From NCBI RefSeq assembly GCF_007483665.1, contig NZ_VIQO01000040.1:62001-126000 (forward strand): a stretch of 64,000 bases of DNA. Reading direction: 5' to 3'. The first letter of the stretch is position 1. Every line of letters starts with the position of its first letter. The notes beneath the pieces were generated by a model that was not told the DNA's origin, did no database searches, and worked only from the letters and a program-made list of their open reading frames with translations. The translations under genes were made by a program, and so were the position numbers. This DNA is from Catellatospora sichuanensis (GTDB taxonomy: Bacteria > Actinomycetota > Actinomycetes > Mycobacteriales > Micromonosporaceae). This document shows, in pieces, positions 1 to 8,264 of this stretch.

Positions 1-277
1 CGACCGCCCAGGTGTGACCGTCGAAGGTCACCGGGCCCGGGATCCGCTCGGCGCCCTTGCGGGTCACCCGCGCAATGCCGGCACAGATCGAGGTGCTGTG
101 CGAGACATAGCCCTCCTGTATTCCGGGCGCCCAGGTGACGGCGCCCGCCGGGGTGCCACCGAGCATCGCCAGTTCCTCGATCTTCGCAGTCGAGGTTTCG
201 TAGGCCACGAGCCCGTTCCAGCACCCCGTTGGCCACCCGGAGTCCGTATGCAGCACTCTCGGCGATACCTCGAGCAT
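1..277 (-). CDS. Unidentified protein, partial (C-terminus beyond left edge)
   Basis: A minus-strand frame stays open from an ATG at 277 to the window edge (92 codons visible) with about 85-90% G/C at third positions, so I read it as coding. The peptide begins MLEVSPRVLHTDSG, has a Cys/Trp-rich stretch (GWPTGCWNGLVAYE) and later the segments LGGTPAGAVTWAPG and GPVTFDGHTWAV. I do not recognise the family. The same frame is open upstream to a stop near 465, but codon use there is poorer, so the true start could lie upstream or the gene could be a 5'-degraded remnant. No signal peptide is visible after the chosen ATG and no Shine-Dalgarno was identified. Confidence 0.4.
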   Translation of the reverse strand, partial: MLEVSPRVLHTDSGWPTGCWNGLVAYETSTAKIEELAMLGGTPAGAVTWAPGIQEGYVSHSTSICAGIARVTRKGAERIPGPVTFDGHTWAV

Positions 278-300
278 GCTGGACGGGATTGCGGATGACC

Positions 301-1041
301 TGCCCGCCACGGTCTGCCGATCCCGCTGATCACGTGGCAGCCCAAGGTGGACAGGCACGCGCCGAGTCGGGTCCGGCAAGTCGTGGGTGGCCTGCGCACC
401 GACGCTAACGCATCGGGTCCGCCCTGCGCGGGGCCGTCTATGAAAGCACACAGGACGTTCACGCCATCAGCACTGCCGCGGGCCGACCAGCCTGCCCTGC
501 CCATGCCGTGGCACGTCATCGACACTTTCTCCACGGACAGGACAGAGTTCGCTTGCGGCATACGGGTGACGCCGCCCGCGGACTCGGGTGCGGGTGCCCC
601 ACCTTGCGGTGGCGGCCGGGTCGGGCCGCGCACCGGTTCGGCGTGCTTGACACGTCGTGGGGGCGTTGGCCAGGATGAGGCCCGTCAATACGAGCTCGCG
701 ACGGGGGCGACTCTTGGACGCGCAAGCCTCGATGACTGCGCCATATCCGTTCGATGTCCTGACGTGTGTGGCGTCCGGGAAACCGCAGCACGCGTCCGGT
801 CCGGACTTCGTCGGATCCGGAGACCGCCTGCTTGGCGGCACGGTCGACATCGCATACGCCGGCCAGCGCTGGACGATATGGCGACCGCTCACGATCTCCC
901 TCACCTCGGTCTGGGCTCCACACCGGAACTCCCCCCGACGCCGGCGCGTGTCGCCGGGTCCCGTGCCGCCGCGGTTTCGTGACGTCGATCCCGTCGGTGC
1001 CGGCAGGCCGGCTGCCGTGACCAGTTCGAAGGAGTGATCCC
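301..1041. other. Gene-poor stretch, no assignable gene
   Basis: Several overlapping open frames exist on both strands, as expected for DNA this GC-rich, but none shows consistent third-position bias or a recognisable motif. An AAGGAG Shine-Dalgarno-like sequence at 1029-1034 sits at the right edge and probably serves the MFS gene. The stretch may hold decayed coding sequence; I see nothing that can be named. Confidence 0.4.
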
Positions 1042-1089
1042 ATCAACGAGTCGAGGGACGACGGCGCGCTCGCACGCAACCGGCAGGCG

Positions 1090-2292
1090 GTGGCCGCGCT
1101 GCTGGCCCTGGCGGTCGGGGCGTTCTGCTACGTCGCCATGGAGACCATGCCCATCGGGCTGTTGCCGCTGATCTCCGAGGACCTGGGGGTATCGCTGGCC
1201 GACGCCGGACTGCTGGTCACCGGCTACGGCCTCACCGTGGCGATCGTGTCGGTGCCGCTGGCGTACCTCACCCGCAGGGTGCCACGCCGCCTGCTGTTCT
1301 CGGTGCTGCTGGCGGTGTTCGTCGTCGCCACCCTGGCCTCGGCCATCGCGGAGAACTACGCGGTACTGCTCGGCGCACGGGTGGTGGTGGCGCTGAGCCA
1401 GGCCGTCTTCTGGGGAGTGGTCGGCCCGGCAGCGGCCGGCCTGTTCTCCGTGGAGGTGCGCGGCAGGGCCACCGCGACAGTGTTCGGCGGTGGGGCCATC
1501 GCACCGATGCTCGGCGTGCCCGCCGGCACGTGGCTCGGCCAGCAGGTCGGCTGGCGGTGGACCTTCGTCGCGCTGGCCGCCGTCGGCCTGGTGACACTGC
1601 TGCTGCTGGCCGTGTTGATGCCGAGCGTGCCGGTGGGTCAGGGCCACGCCGCCACCGGCACCGCACCCAGCGTCCGGCGGTTCTGGATCCTGATCGCCGT
1701 CACCACGCTGTCCATCACCGGCCTGTTCACCGCGTTCACCTACACCACACCGTTCCTGACCGACGTCGCAGGCTTCCCGGTGGCCGCCATCAGCCCGCTG
1801 CTGCTGCTGCGCGGGGTCGTCGACTTCGGTGGCATCGCGGTCGCCGGCGTGTTCGTCGACCGGCGCCCCCGGGCGGTCATGGCGGGCTCGGTCGCGGTGA
1901 TGGCGGTGTCGCTCACCGGCATGTACGCCTTCGCCGGGGTCCAGATCGCGACGGCGGCGGCGCTCGCACTGTCGGGGTTCGCGCTCGGCGCGTTGACCCC
2001 GGCACTGCAGAACCGGGTGCTCGAGGTGGCACCGGGCAACTCCGATCTGGCCTCGGCGGGAAACTCCGCCGCGTTCAACGTCGGTATCGCGGGCGGCGCG
2101 TTCCTCGGCGGCGCGGTGCTGTCGGACTTCGGGCTCGCTCCCACCGCGCTGGTAGGCGGCCTGGTGGCGACCGTGGCCCTGCTGCTGGTACTCACCGAGC
2201 CGCTCATCGCCCCCGCGGGCAGTCGGCATCCGGCCGCGGACGGCACGCAGCCTGCACGCAAGCCCGACGTGCTGGTGCGCGAAGGCTCGTAG
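1090..2292 (+). CDS. MFS transporter, DHA1 / AraJ-like drug or sugar efflux permease
   Basis: Predicted 12-TM proton-coupled efflux permease of the major facilitator superfamily in the inner membrane. The product (400 aa from GTG 1090) begins with a hydrophobic helix containing ETMPIGLLPLIS, typical of the AraJ/YdhP/Cmx branch, followed by the loop LAYLTRRVPRR (motif A position) and a fifth helix with GGGAIAPMLGVPAGTWLG (motif C-like, diagnostic of antiporters). Length is normal for the family. The start is unclear: GTG 1090 has no Shine-Dalgarno, whereas an AAGGAG at 1029-1034 stands 7 nt before an in-frame ATC at 1042, which would add 16 residues. The substrate cannot be told from sequence. 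It converges on the secreted-protein gene at 2434 and shares a terminator with it. Confidence 0.85.
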   Translation: MAALLALAVGAFCYVAMETMPIGLLPLISEDLGVSLADAGLLVTGYGLTVAIVSVPLAYLTRRVPRRLLFSVLLAVFVVATLASAIAENYAVLLGARVVVALSQAVFWGVVGPAAAGLFSVEVRGRATATVFGGGAIAPMLGVPAGTWLGQQVGWRWTFVALAAVGLVTLLLLAVLMPSVPVGQGHAATGTAPSVRRFWILIAVTTLSITGLFTAFTYTTPFLTDVAGFPVAAISPLLLLRGVVDFGGIAVAGVFVDRRPRAVMAGSVAVMAVSLTGMYAFAGVQIATAAALALSGFALGALTPALQNRVLEVAPGNSDLASAGNSAAFNVGIAGGAFLGGAVLSDFGLAPTALVGGLVATVALLLVLTEPLIAPAGSRHPAADGTQPARKPDVLVREGS

Positions 2293-2360
2293 GAACCAGA
2301 TGACGGGGCGATGCTGCCGGGCGAACGTGGGCGCCCGGGCAGCGGATTGGTGTGGACGAA

Positions 2361-2418
2361 GTGGGGCCTTCAGATACGGCTTGGCGTAGACAACCAAAGC
2401 CGTATCTGAAGGCCCCAC
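2361..2418. terminator. Perfect 22-bp inverted repeat, bidirectional terminator
   Basis: Left arm 2361-2382 and right arm 2397-2418 are exact reverse complements (22 bp) around a 14-nt loop. It lies between the converging MFS gene (ends 2292) and the secreted-protein gene (ends 2434), so it probably terminates both. There is no U-tract on either side, as is common in actinobacterial intrinsic terminators. Confidence 0.8.
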
Positions 2419-2433
2419 CATTGCTTCCTGCGA

Positions 2434-3192
2434 TCAGCAGCGGCCCACCCGGCTTTGGAGCCGTTCGATGGCCTGGATGAGAGCAGCCTGGCGGGAGGTC
2501 AGGTTGGCCACGGCCGAATGCGCGTCGATCAGCTCCTCGCCGACCTCCTGGTAGGCGGCGGCGGCCGCATTCCGGGCGGCCCGCGTCACCAGCTCGCGGT
2601 TCATGGCCGTATGAAGCTCGACGCCGAAGGCCTTGTCGTGGTCGGGCCGGAAGGCTGCCACCGGCCGCACGACGGTGATGCCAGGTCTGATCTCGACCTC
2701 GATTTCCGTGTCCAGGCCGTTGGCCGTGGCGTAGGCGGTGAAGAAGAAGTCGACGTCGGCCTCGGCCCGGCGCCACGTGTCCAATGCCTGCGCCGCTGCC
2801 GCCTCGGCCGTCGCTTCGCGCCCCATGGCATCGCCGAGCCAGATGTTGGCCGCATCGAGCTGCTTGTTGACCAGGTCGAGCGCCTCCTTGGTCCGGGCCA
2901 GGTCCTCCTTGACGACGTCGCAGTCCTCGAAGTCGGGCGTGCCGCCCTTGCCGCCGTCGGGGTCGTCCTCGCCCTTGGTTCCGGTGCTGTCACCGTGATC
3001 GCCGACCTTCGGCGGCGACCAGCGCCAGCGGGCGCAGTAGTGGTGCAACGTGGACTCGAAGTGGTGGCTGACCGTCTCGCTGCGCTCGTCGACACAGACC
3101 AGGTCGTCCAGGGCCGCGGCGCTCGAAACCGGCAGCAGGGCGAAGGCGAGCAGGACGGTGCCTGCACTTATCAATACGTGACGGAGTTTCAT
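2434..3192 (-). CDS. Secreted protein with C-terminal helical region, unknown function
   Basis: 252 aa. A clear Sec signal peptide (MKLRHVLISAGTVLLAFALL, cleavage expected after SSAAA near residue 27) is followed by a short Cys-containing segment (LVCVDERSE, HHYCARW), a Gly/Asp/Lys-rich linker (about 70-90) and a long predicted alpha-helical segment (about 95-250) rich in Ala, Glu, Arg and Leu that looks coiled-coil-like. Four cysteines (near 33, 53, 95 and the C-terminal residue) could form two disulfides. No catalytic motif is visible and I do not recognise the family. The gene stands alone, converging on the MFS exporter. Confidence 0.7.
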   Translation of the reverse strand: MKLRHVLISAGTVLLAFALLPVSSAAALDDLVCVDERSETVSHHFESTLHHYCARWRWSPPKVGDHGDSTGTKGEDDPDGGKGGTPDFEDCDVVKEDLARTKEALDLVNKQLDAANIWLGDAMGREATAEAAAAQALDTWRRAEADVDFFFTAYATANGLDTEIEVEIRPGITVVRPVAAFRPDHDKAFGVELHTAMNRELVTRAARNAAAAAYQEVGEELIDAHSAVANLTSRQAALIQAIERLQSRVGRC

Positions 3193-3539
3193 GCGGTCAG
3201 TGTGGGGCTGCGCGTCGGCCGGTCACGGTGTGAGTCCGGAACCCGGCATCACGTGCGGGCGGCGATCACCGGCGGGTGCCGGCCGGATCGCCCGGCCCGC
3301 TCGGCGCGAGCCGCTGTGCTCTGACGCCTCGGCGTGCCCGGGTGTTGGGGGTTGTATCGGCTGAGTGCTGTGCCGGTTCGGCAGTCCCGAGCAGGGACTA
3401 TGTGCGCAAGGTGGGCGCGGTGATGCATCATCCGGGCCTCGGGGCGTCGATGGTGGATGGTGTCGGCGTCTGCGGTCGGTGACTGCGGTGCTCGCGGTGG
3501 GCCCTTGCCGTCCAAACTCTCCATATATAGACTTTCGAT
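3193..3539. other. Intergenic stretch upstream of padR
   Basis: No coding signal. Divergent promoters for the secreted protein (left) and the PadR regulator (right) should lie here. The AT-rich run TATATAGACTTTCGATATG directly abutting the PadR start is unusual in this GC-rich DNA and is a candidate promoter or PadR autoregulatory operator. Confidence 0.35.
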
Positions 3540-3863
3540 ATGCCGCGTATACCCGACAGCTCGCCACAGACTCTCAAGGTCTTCGGCTCCCTTGTCGACG
3601 ATCCATCGGCCTGGCATTACGGCTACGGCCTCAGCAAGCAGACGGGCCTCGCGCCCGGAACCCTCTATCCGATTCTGGCCCGCCTCGTCGCGCGCGACCT
3701 GCTGGAGACCCGCTGGGAACCGTCCGAGCAGCCGGGCCGCCCACCGCGCCACCTCTACCGGCTCACCGGCGACGGGCTCGCACTCGCCCGCGACCGGCTG
3801 GCTGCGGCGAAGCCGCGTACCGCCGCCAATCCCATCACCGCGACACCGAGGACGGCATCATGA
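3540..3863 (+). CDS. PadR-family transcriptional regulator
   Basis: 107 aa winged-helix regulator. The N-terminal domain shows the PadR signature: a recognition-helix region GYGLSKQTGLAPGTLYPILARL (shown in part as GLAPGTLYPILARL, residues about 38-51) and the wing ending in GRPPRHLYRLTGDG (about 69-82). PadR proteins repress nearby membrane or efflux genes and release DNA on binding small ligands. The start ATG is inside an AT-rich segment and has no obvious Shine-Dalgarno, suggesting leaderless translation. The stop codon overlaps an ATG by the ATGA arrangement typical of a PadR gene followed by its membrane-protein partner, but that partner is broken here. Confidence 0.85.
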   Translation: MPRIPDSSPQTLKVFGSLVDDPSAWHYGYGLSKQTGLAPGTLYPILARLVARDLLETRWEPSEQPGRPPRHLYRLTGDGLALARDRLAAAKPRTAANPITATPRTAS

Positions 3864-4045
3864 CCGAACCATGGTTGCGGCGCGTCGCCCGGCGCACGCT
3901 CATTCTGGGAGTGCGCGGACGCATCGCAAGTCCAGGCAGCATCCGACACCGGCGTGGCGGTCATGGCTCCGCGCCGGCTTCACCACCGCCAGGCGGCATC
4001 GGACCAGTCGGGACGGAAATGGGCCCTGGAATCGTCGCCCACTGA
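3860..4045 (+). pseudogene. Truncated gene coupled to padR
   Basis: An ATG overlapping the padR stop (ATGA) opens a 61-codon frame. Only the first 14 or so codons (MTEPWLRRVARRTL) look like a genuine N-terminus; after that the frame becomes Gly/Arg/Pro/Ser-rich and non-protein-like before stopping. PadR genes in this group are usually followed by a translationally coupled membrane protein, so I infer that the partner was lost by deletion and only its start remains. Function unknown. Confidence 0.4.
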
Positions 4046-4086
4046 GGCCTTCGCCTCATGCCGCGATTCACGACCGTAACTACGTT

Positions 4087-4106
4087 GAAAAGATCTCAAT
4101 CTTTTC
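4087..4106. promoter_or_regulatory. 8-bp inverted repeat upstream of DUF1996 gene
   Basis: GAAAAGAT (4087-4094) and ATCTTTTC (4099-4106) form a perfect AT-rich inverted repeat with a 4-nt centre, 22 nt before the start codon and just before the GTAGGAGGG Shine-Dalgarno. It could be an operator or a 5'-UTR hairpin. An AT-rich palindrome is conspicuous in this GC-rich background. Confidence 0.35.
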
Positions 4107-4128
4107 GCGGATCGTAGGAGGGTCACGC

Positions 4129-5523
4129 ATGACAAGGGACTGGATCAGACGGCGGGCACGGGTGGTCTCGGTCGGCGCCGGTTGTGCGGGGATGGTGCTG
4201 GCCGCGGCCGTCGTCGCGCTGACGCCGTCGGCGGGTGCCGCCGCTGAGCTGGTGGTGCAGGCCGAGGCGTACTCGGCTCAGCTCGGTGGCGTCGTCGAGC
4301 CGACCGTCGACACTGGCGGCGGCTCTGACGTCGGCTACCTGTCCCGGGGGGACTGGCTGCGCTACGACGGTGTGGACCTGGGCGCCTCGGGCACGATGAC
4401 CATCTCGGTACGCGTCGCCTCCGCCGTCGGCGGTACGGGGACCGTCCAGCTGCGTACGGGATCGGTGACCGGGCCCGTCCTGGCACAGTTCGCCATCACG
4501 GCGACCGGCGGCTGGCAGGCGTGGGTCACGCAGACGGTGAACGTCACCAGCCACCCGGCCGGTGTCCAGTCGGTGTACGCCGTCATGGCCAACGCCGGCA
4601 GCGGCGCGGACTTCGTCAACCTCAACTGGCTGTCGTTCAACTCCGGCGGCACGGGCCCGGCGACCGGCTGGGTGAACGTCGACCCGGTGAAATGGAACGC
4701 GCAGCTGGCCGCCTTCCGGGCGATGACGATGGCACCGGCACCGGCCAACGCCGTGCGCGTGCCGGAGTTCAACGCCACATGCACCTACAGCCACTCCTTC
4801 AAGGACGACCCCATCGTGTTCCCCGGGCTGCCGGGTGCCTCCCACATGCACAGCTTCTTCGGCAACCGCAGCACCAACGCGAACTCCACCCTGGACAGCC
4901 TGCGGGCTAACACCGCCACGACGTGCACGCCGGCCCCTGCGGACCTGTCGGCGTACTGGGTTCCGACCCTGTATCACCGCGGTGCCGTCGTGGAGCCGAA
5001 GGGGGTCGTGGTGTATTACGGCTCGCGGCTGGCGGACCCGAGCCAGACGGTTCCGTTCCCGCTGGGCTTCGAGATGATCGCGGGCAGCGCGGGCCGTCAG
5101 GTGCCGACGCCTGCGGGATCGGTGAACCAGTTCTACTGCGTGGGCGGTACGACGGGCGGTGAGATCGGCCGCAGCGCCGACGGCAACTGGCCGATCTGCT
5201 CGCCCGGCGGGACGTTGATGTTCCAGCTCGTCTTCCCCGACTGCTGGGACGGCGTGCACCTGGACAGCCCCGACCACAAGTCGCACGTGGCGTTCACCCC
5301 GAACGGGACATGCCCGAGCGCGTTTCCGGTGGCGATCCCGTCGGTGTCGTTCGTCATCGCGTATCCCGCCGTCGGCAGCGCGGACGGGTTCACGCTGGCG
5401 TCGGGGATGGCCTCGTCCATGCACGGGGACTTCGTCAACGTCTGGGACAACGATGCGCAAGGTCACCGGGTGAAGAACTGCATCGTCCAGTCGGCCAAGT
5501 GCAACAGCGCCGGGCAGTTCTGA
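4129..5523 (+). CDS. Secreted carbohydrate-binding (CBM6/35-like) DUF1996 protein
   Basis: 464 aa exported protein. ATG 4129 is preceded by AGGAGGG and opens a signal peptide with a twin-arginine-like start (IRRRARVVSV) and a hydrophobic core ending near AGAAAE. Residues about 38-170 form a jelly-roll carbohydrate-binding module of the CBM6/35 type (VVQAEAYSAQLGG, GDWLRYDGVDLG, GADFVNLNWLSF). Residues about 185-464 match DUF1996: NATCTYSHSFKDDPIVFPG, GASHMHSFFGN, SAYWVPTLYHRG and CWDGVHLDSPDHKSHVAF. Conserved His/Asp/Cys residues in DUF1996 suggest a metal- or substrate-binding site, but its reaction is not established to my knowledge. DUF1996 with carbohydrate-binding modules is common in fungi and actinobacteria that attack polysaccharide. 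Monocistronic. Confidence 0.85.
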   Translation: MTRDWIRRRARVVSVGAGCAGMVLAAAVVALTPSAGAAAELVVQAEAYSAQLGGVVEPTVDTGGGSDVGYLSRGDWLRYDGVDLGASGTMTISVRVASAVGGTGTVQLRTGSVTGPVLAQFAITATGGWQAWVTQTVNVTSHPAGVQSVYAVMANAGSGADFVNLNWLSFNSGGTGPATGWVNVDPVKWNAQLAAFRAMTMAPAPANAVRVPEFNATCTYSHSFKDDPIVFPGLPGASHMHSFFGNRSTNANSTLDSLRANTATTCTPAPADLSAYWVPTLYHRGAVVEPKGVVVYYGSRLADPSQTVPFPLGFEMIAGSAGRQVPTPAGSVNQFYCVGGTTGGEIGRSADGNWPICSPGGTLMFQLVFPDCWDGVHLDSPDHKSHVAFTPNGTCPSAFPVAIPSVSFVIAYPAVGSADGFTLASGMASSMHGDFVNVWDNDAQGHRVKNCIVQSAKCNSAGQF

Positions 5524-5596
5524 GCGTGCATCCGGGCGGGTGCCTCATCGGGGCGCTCGCCCGGGCGCCGGCGGTGTTCGTCGTGGCGGTGCGGCG

Positions 5597-6265
5597 TCAG
5601 CTGACCGTGATCGTATTGATGTCGGGGGCCGAGCCGGTGTCGTTGAAGAACCGGATCCAGCAGGTGCCCTTCGGCAGCCGCAGCCGCACCGAAACATGTA
5701 CCGGGATCAGCCAGCTCTGGGCGCCGCTGAGCGTAAGTTCGCGGGCAGGGCCGCCGTCGACCGCGACTTTGAGGGTACGCGGCTGCTCGGTCTCGTAGAC
5801 GACGGTCAGCGTTCGCTCACCCGCCTGCGGCACACCCGTGATCCGGACGGCGAGGGTGTTCGGGCCGCCGATGTAGCCGACCCGGCTGCCGTCCACGCAG
5901 GTGGGACAGTCGATCACGCGGGCGCCGACGCGGATGTTGGCCGGGTCGGCGGCGTGCACGGTGATCGGGCTGAACCGGGTCGCTGTGGGCGCGGTCGTCT
6001 TCGCCGGCGGCGCGGGTGCCGACGCCTTGCCCGGCACCGCAGCGGCCGGCGGCCGGGAAGTCCGCGACGGCGCGGGTGTCGATGGTGGGCCCGGCGCCGA
6101 TGTGGTTGACGGCTGCGGACTCGGCGAACTGGGAGGTTGCCCTGCGACGGGTGCGCCGTCGCGTTCCGGGACGGGCATGATCAGCGGCGGCACGACGGCG
6201 ATCGTGGCGCCGACGGCCACGACAAGGGCCGACCAGCCCAGCACGCGCGCGGATACGACCGGCAC
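5597..6265 (-). CDS. Membrane-anchored surface protein with beta-sandwich sugar-binding-like domain
   Basis: 222 aa. One N-terminal membrane helix (about residues 8-30), then a Pro/Ser/Thr/Ala-rich extracellular linker (about 36-95), then a beta-sandwich domain resembling a CBM35-type module (ITVHAADPANIRVG, RVIDCPTCVDGSRVGYIGG, LAVRITGVPQAGERTLTVVY, WIRFFNDTGSAPDINTITV). Two cysteines in CPTC could form a local disulfide. It is the last gene of a three-gene operon, starting 1-2 nt after the response-regulator stop, so it may be a surface sensor or output of that two-component system. Ligand unknown. Confidence 0.65.
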   Translation of the reverse strand: MPVVSARVLGWSALVVAVGATIAVVPPLIMPVPERDGAPVAGQPPSSPSPQPSTTSAPGPPSTPAPSRTSRPPAAAVPGKASAPAPPAKTTAPTATRFSPITVHAADPANIRVGARVIDCPTCVDGSRVGYIGGPNTLAVRITGVPQAGERTLTVVYETEQPRTLKVAVDGGPARELTLSGAQSWLIPVHVSVRLRLPKGTCWIRFFNDTGSAPDINTITVS

Positions 6266-6266
6266 G

Positions 6267-6926
6267 TTATCTCTGCCCGGTCCACACGACGACCGCCTCG
6301 GTGCGGCTGGCTACGCCCAGCTTGGCGAAGATGTGCTGCAGGTGGTTCTTGACGGTCTTCTCGGTCAGCATCAGCCGGTGCGCGATGGCGGCGTTCGACA
6401 ATCCCTGTGCGAGCTGTGCCAGCACCTCCTGTTCCCGTCGGGTCAGACCGAAGCGGGATCTCGCGAGCCGCCGCCGTTCGGCGAGTTCGCGGTGGGCGCG
6501 TTCGTGTTCGGCGTGTTCGCGTACGGCTGCGGCGGCGACTGCGGCCGCGACAGGGGAGAGCCAGCCGTGCCCGGCTGCCACGGCGAGCACCGCGCGATGC
6601 AGTTCCGGCGGATCGAAGGCCCCGTGGACGAGGTAGCCGCGGGCGCCGCCGCGGATCATCCCGGCGATGAGTTGCGGGTCGGCGTCGCTGGTGAGCACCA
6701 GCACCCGCGTATAGGCGATCATCTCGCCGAGCACCGAGAGTCCGTCCGCCACCGGCATGCGGTGGTCGAGCAGGGTCACCATGGGCCGGTACCGGCGGGC
6801 CAGCGCGACGGCTTCGCGTCCGTCGGCGGCCTGGGCCGACACGCTTACCTCCGGGCATAGCTGCAGGTAGCCGTTGAGGGCGGCCCGGACGATCGGGTTG
6901 TCGTCCACGACCATCACCGAGATCAT
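6267..6926 (-). CDS. NarL/LuxR-family response regulator
   Basis: 219 aa. An N-terminal receiver domain (MVVDDNPIVRAAL; phospho-acceptor Asp in TLLDHRMPVADG, about residue 57; LTSDAD for the switch Thr/Ser; the usual Lys position is replaced in GYLVHGAF) precedes a LuxR-type helix-turn-helix (LTRREQEVLAQLAQGLSN, then LMLTEKTVKNHLQHIFAKL). The position of the conserved beta-5 lysine is occupied by His, which may alter phosphorylation control. The gene overlaps the kinase stop by ATGA and is followed immediately by the anchored surface protein. Confidence 0.9.
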   Translation of the reverse strand: MISVMVVDDNPIVRAALNGYLQLCPEVSVSAQAADGREAVALARRYRPMVTLLDHRMPVADGLSVLGEMIAYTRVLVLTSDADPQLIAGMIRGGARGYLVHGAFDPPELHRAVLAVAAGHGWLSPVAAAVAAAAVREHAEHERAHRELAERRRLARSRFGLTRREQEVLAQLAQGLSNAAIAHRLMLTEKTVKNHLQHIFAKLGVASRTEAVVVWTGQR

Positions 6927-8119
6927 GGCAGCGTTCCGGCGTACGCGGCCGCTTTGAGCGGACTGTTCGCGGCGACGGTTTCGACGGTCGTTCCCGCGCC
7001 TGGCGCGGAGATCACGCGCAGGGTGCCGCGGACGGCGGCGGCCCGTTCTGCCATGCCGATCAGGCCGAAGCAGCCGCTCAGCTCCGCAGGTACGCGGAAC
7101 CCGGCGCCGTTGTCGGTGACGCGCAGCCGGACGCTTGCGCGGGTGTGCGCGAGTTCCACGGTCACGGAGCTCGCCCGAGCATGTCGGGCGATGTTCTCCA
7201 GTGACTCGTGCAGGATCTGGGCGAGCTCGTAGCGCAGGTCCAACGGGAGGTCGGCGGTCGCGACCGTCATGTGCACCGGGATGCCTTCACGTTCGGTCCA
7301 CCGGCGGCAGATACGGTCCACCGTCGTGGCGAACTCGTGGTCCGGGTTGTCGAGGCGAAGGCCCTCGAGGACCTCTTTCGCCTGCCGGACCGCCGCGGTG
7401 GCTCCGGCTGAAACCGTTGCGGCCAGTTGTTCGGCCAGGGCGGGCTGTCGTCGCAGGGAGGTCGGCAGCGCCAGTGCCGCGAACGAGACCCCGCGCAGCG
7501 TTTTGGTGACCGAGTCGTGCAGCTCGCGGGCGAGCCGGGCTCGTTCCGCGGCAGCCGCCGTACGCTGGGCCGATGCGACCAGCTTGACTGACAGGTCGAC
7601 GTGGGCGGCCAGTGCGGCGGTCGCGACGGCGGCGCCGACGGCGGTGAGCACGTTGATGATGGGGAAGGCCAGGACGAAGCCGGCCAGGCTCGGCGCGCCC
7701 GGCGTCGAGGCGAGCAGGTGGGCCGCGACCAGGTAGCCGAGTCCGGCGTAGCACGCGGCCGGCAGCAGTGCCCAGAAACCTACGAGTACGCCGGCCAGCG
7801 CGCTGGCCCCTGCGGCACTGCAGAAGAAGGCGACGTCGCCGTCGCCGACCCCGAGGACGACCATGACGATCGTGGCGTCGGCCGCCAGGATGGGCAGGGG
7901 ATGAGTGACCACGTGGGGATTGCGGGACAGCGTCACGAGAGCGACGACTGCCGTGAGGAGGACGAGTAGGAGCACGACGATCAGCGAAGCGGGCTGTGCT
8001 CGAAGGCGTAGGCCGCCGCCCGCGACGGCGAGGGTCGCAGCTGCCCGGCCGAGCAGCACTGCCCGCGCGACAGCGGCCCGCGCGACTACACGGTCGAGGT
8101 GTCCAGCGGTCGTTGTCAC
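6923..8119 (-). CDS. Sensor histidine kinase (HisKA_3 / NarX-like)
   Basis: 398 aa from GTG 8119. The N-terminal half has about four to five membrane helices with short loops and no large extracellular sensor domain. The dimerisation/phosphoacceptor region contains RARLARELHDSVTKTL (HisKA_3 motif), followed by a HATPase_c domain with the N box (ILHESLENIARHA), G1 (DNGAGF) and G2 (GLIGMAERA). It should phosphorylate the adjacent NarL-type regulator. A longer frame reaches 8236, but the first 39 residues are polar and non-conserved-looking, and GTG 8119 is preceded by AGGA at suitable spacing, so I prefer the shorter form. The sequence 8150-8180 upstream holds an imperfect dyad (ATCTTCGAG / CTCGAGGAT) that may be promoter-associated. 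Confidence 0.88.
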   Translation of the reverse strand: MTTTAGHLDRVVARAAVARAVLLGRAAATLAVAGGGLRLRAQPASLIVVLLLVLLTAVVALVTLSRNPHVVTHPLPILAADATIVMVVLGVGDGDVAFFCSAAGASALAGVLVGFWALLPAACYAGLGYLVAAHLLASTPGAPSLAGFVLAFPIINVLTAVGAAVATAALAAHVDLSVKLVASAQRTAAAAERARLARELHDSVTKTLRGVSFAALALPTSLRRQPALAEQLAATVSAGATAAVRQAKEVLEGLRLDNPDHEFATTVDRICRRWTEREGIPVHMTVATADLPLDLRYELAQILHESLENIARHARASSVTVELAHTRASVRLRVTDNGAGFRVPAELSGCFGLIGMAERAAAVRGTLRVISAPGAGTTVETVAANSPLKAAAYAGTLP

Positions 8120-8264
8120 GAGTCCTGCCCCGGGCGTGGGCGATACCTGACGATCTTCGAGGGAGCGCTCTCTCGAGGATCGGGCAAGTGATTGACGGTT
8201 GTCAAGGCATCCATCATTTCCGCAGGGCCGTGTCAATGGCGGGCAGGTAGTCCAGGCGCGAGAG

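Noticed and set aside
901-2421. Long minus-strand frame opposite the MFS gene
   Set aside because: It is the antisense shadow of a real membrane protein: Arg/His/Gln/Gly-rich, no hydrophobic or structural pattern.
8120-8236. Longer start of the sensor kinase
   Set aside because: First 39 residues are polar and unstructured; GTG 8119 has better initiation signals.
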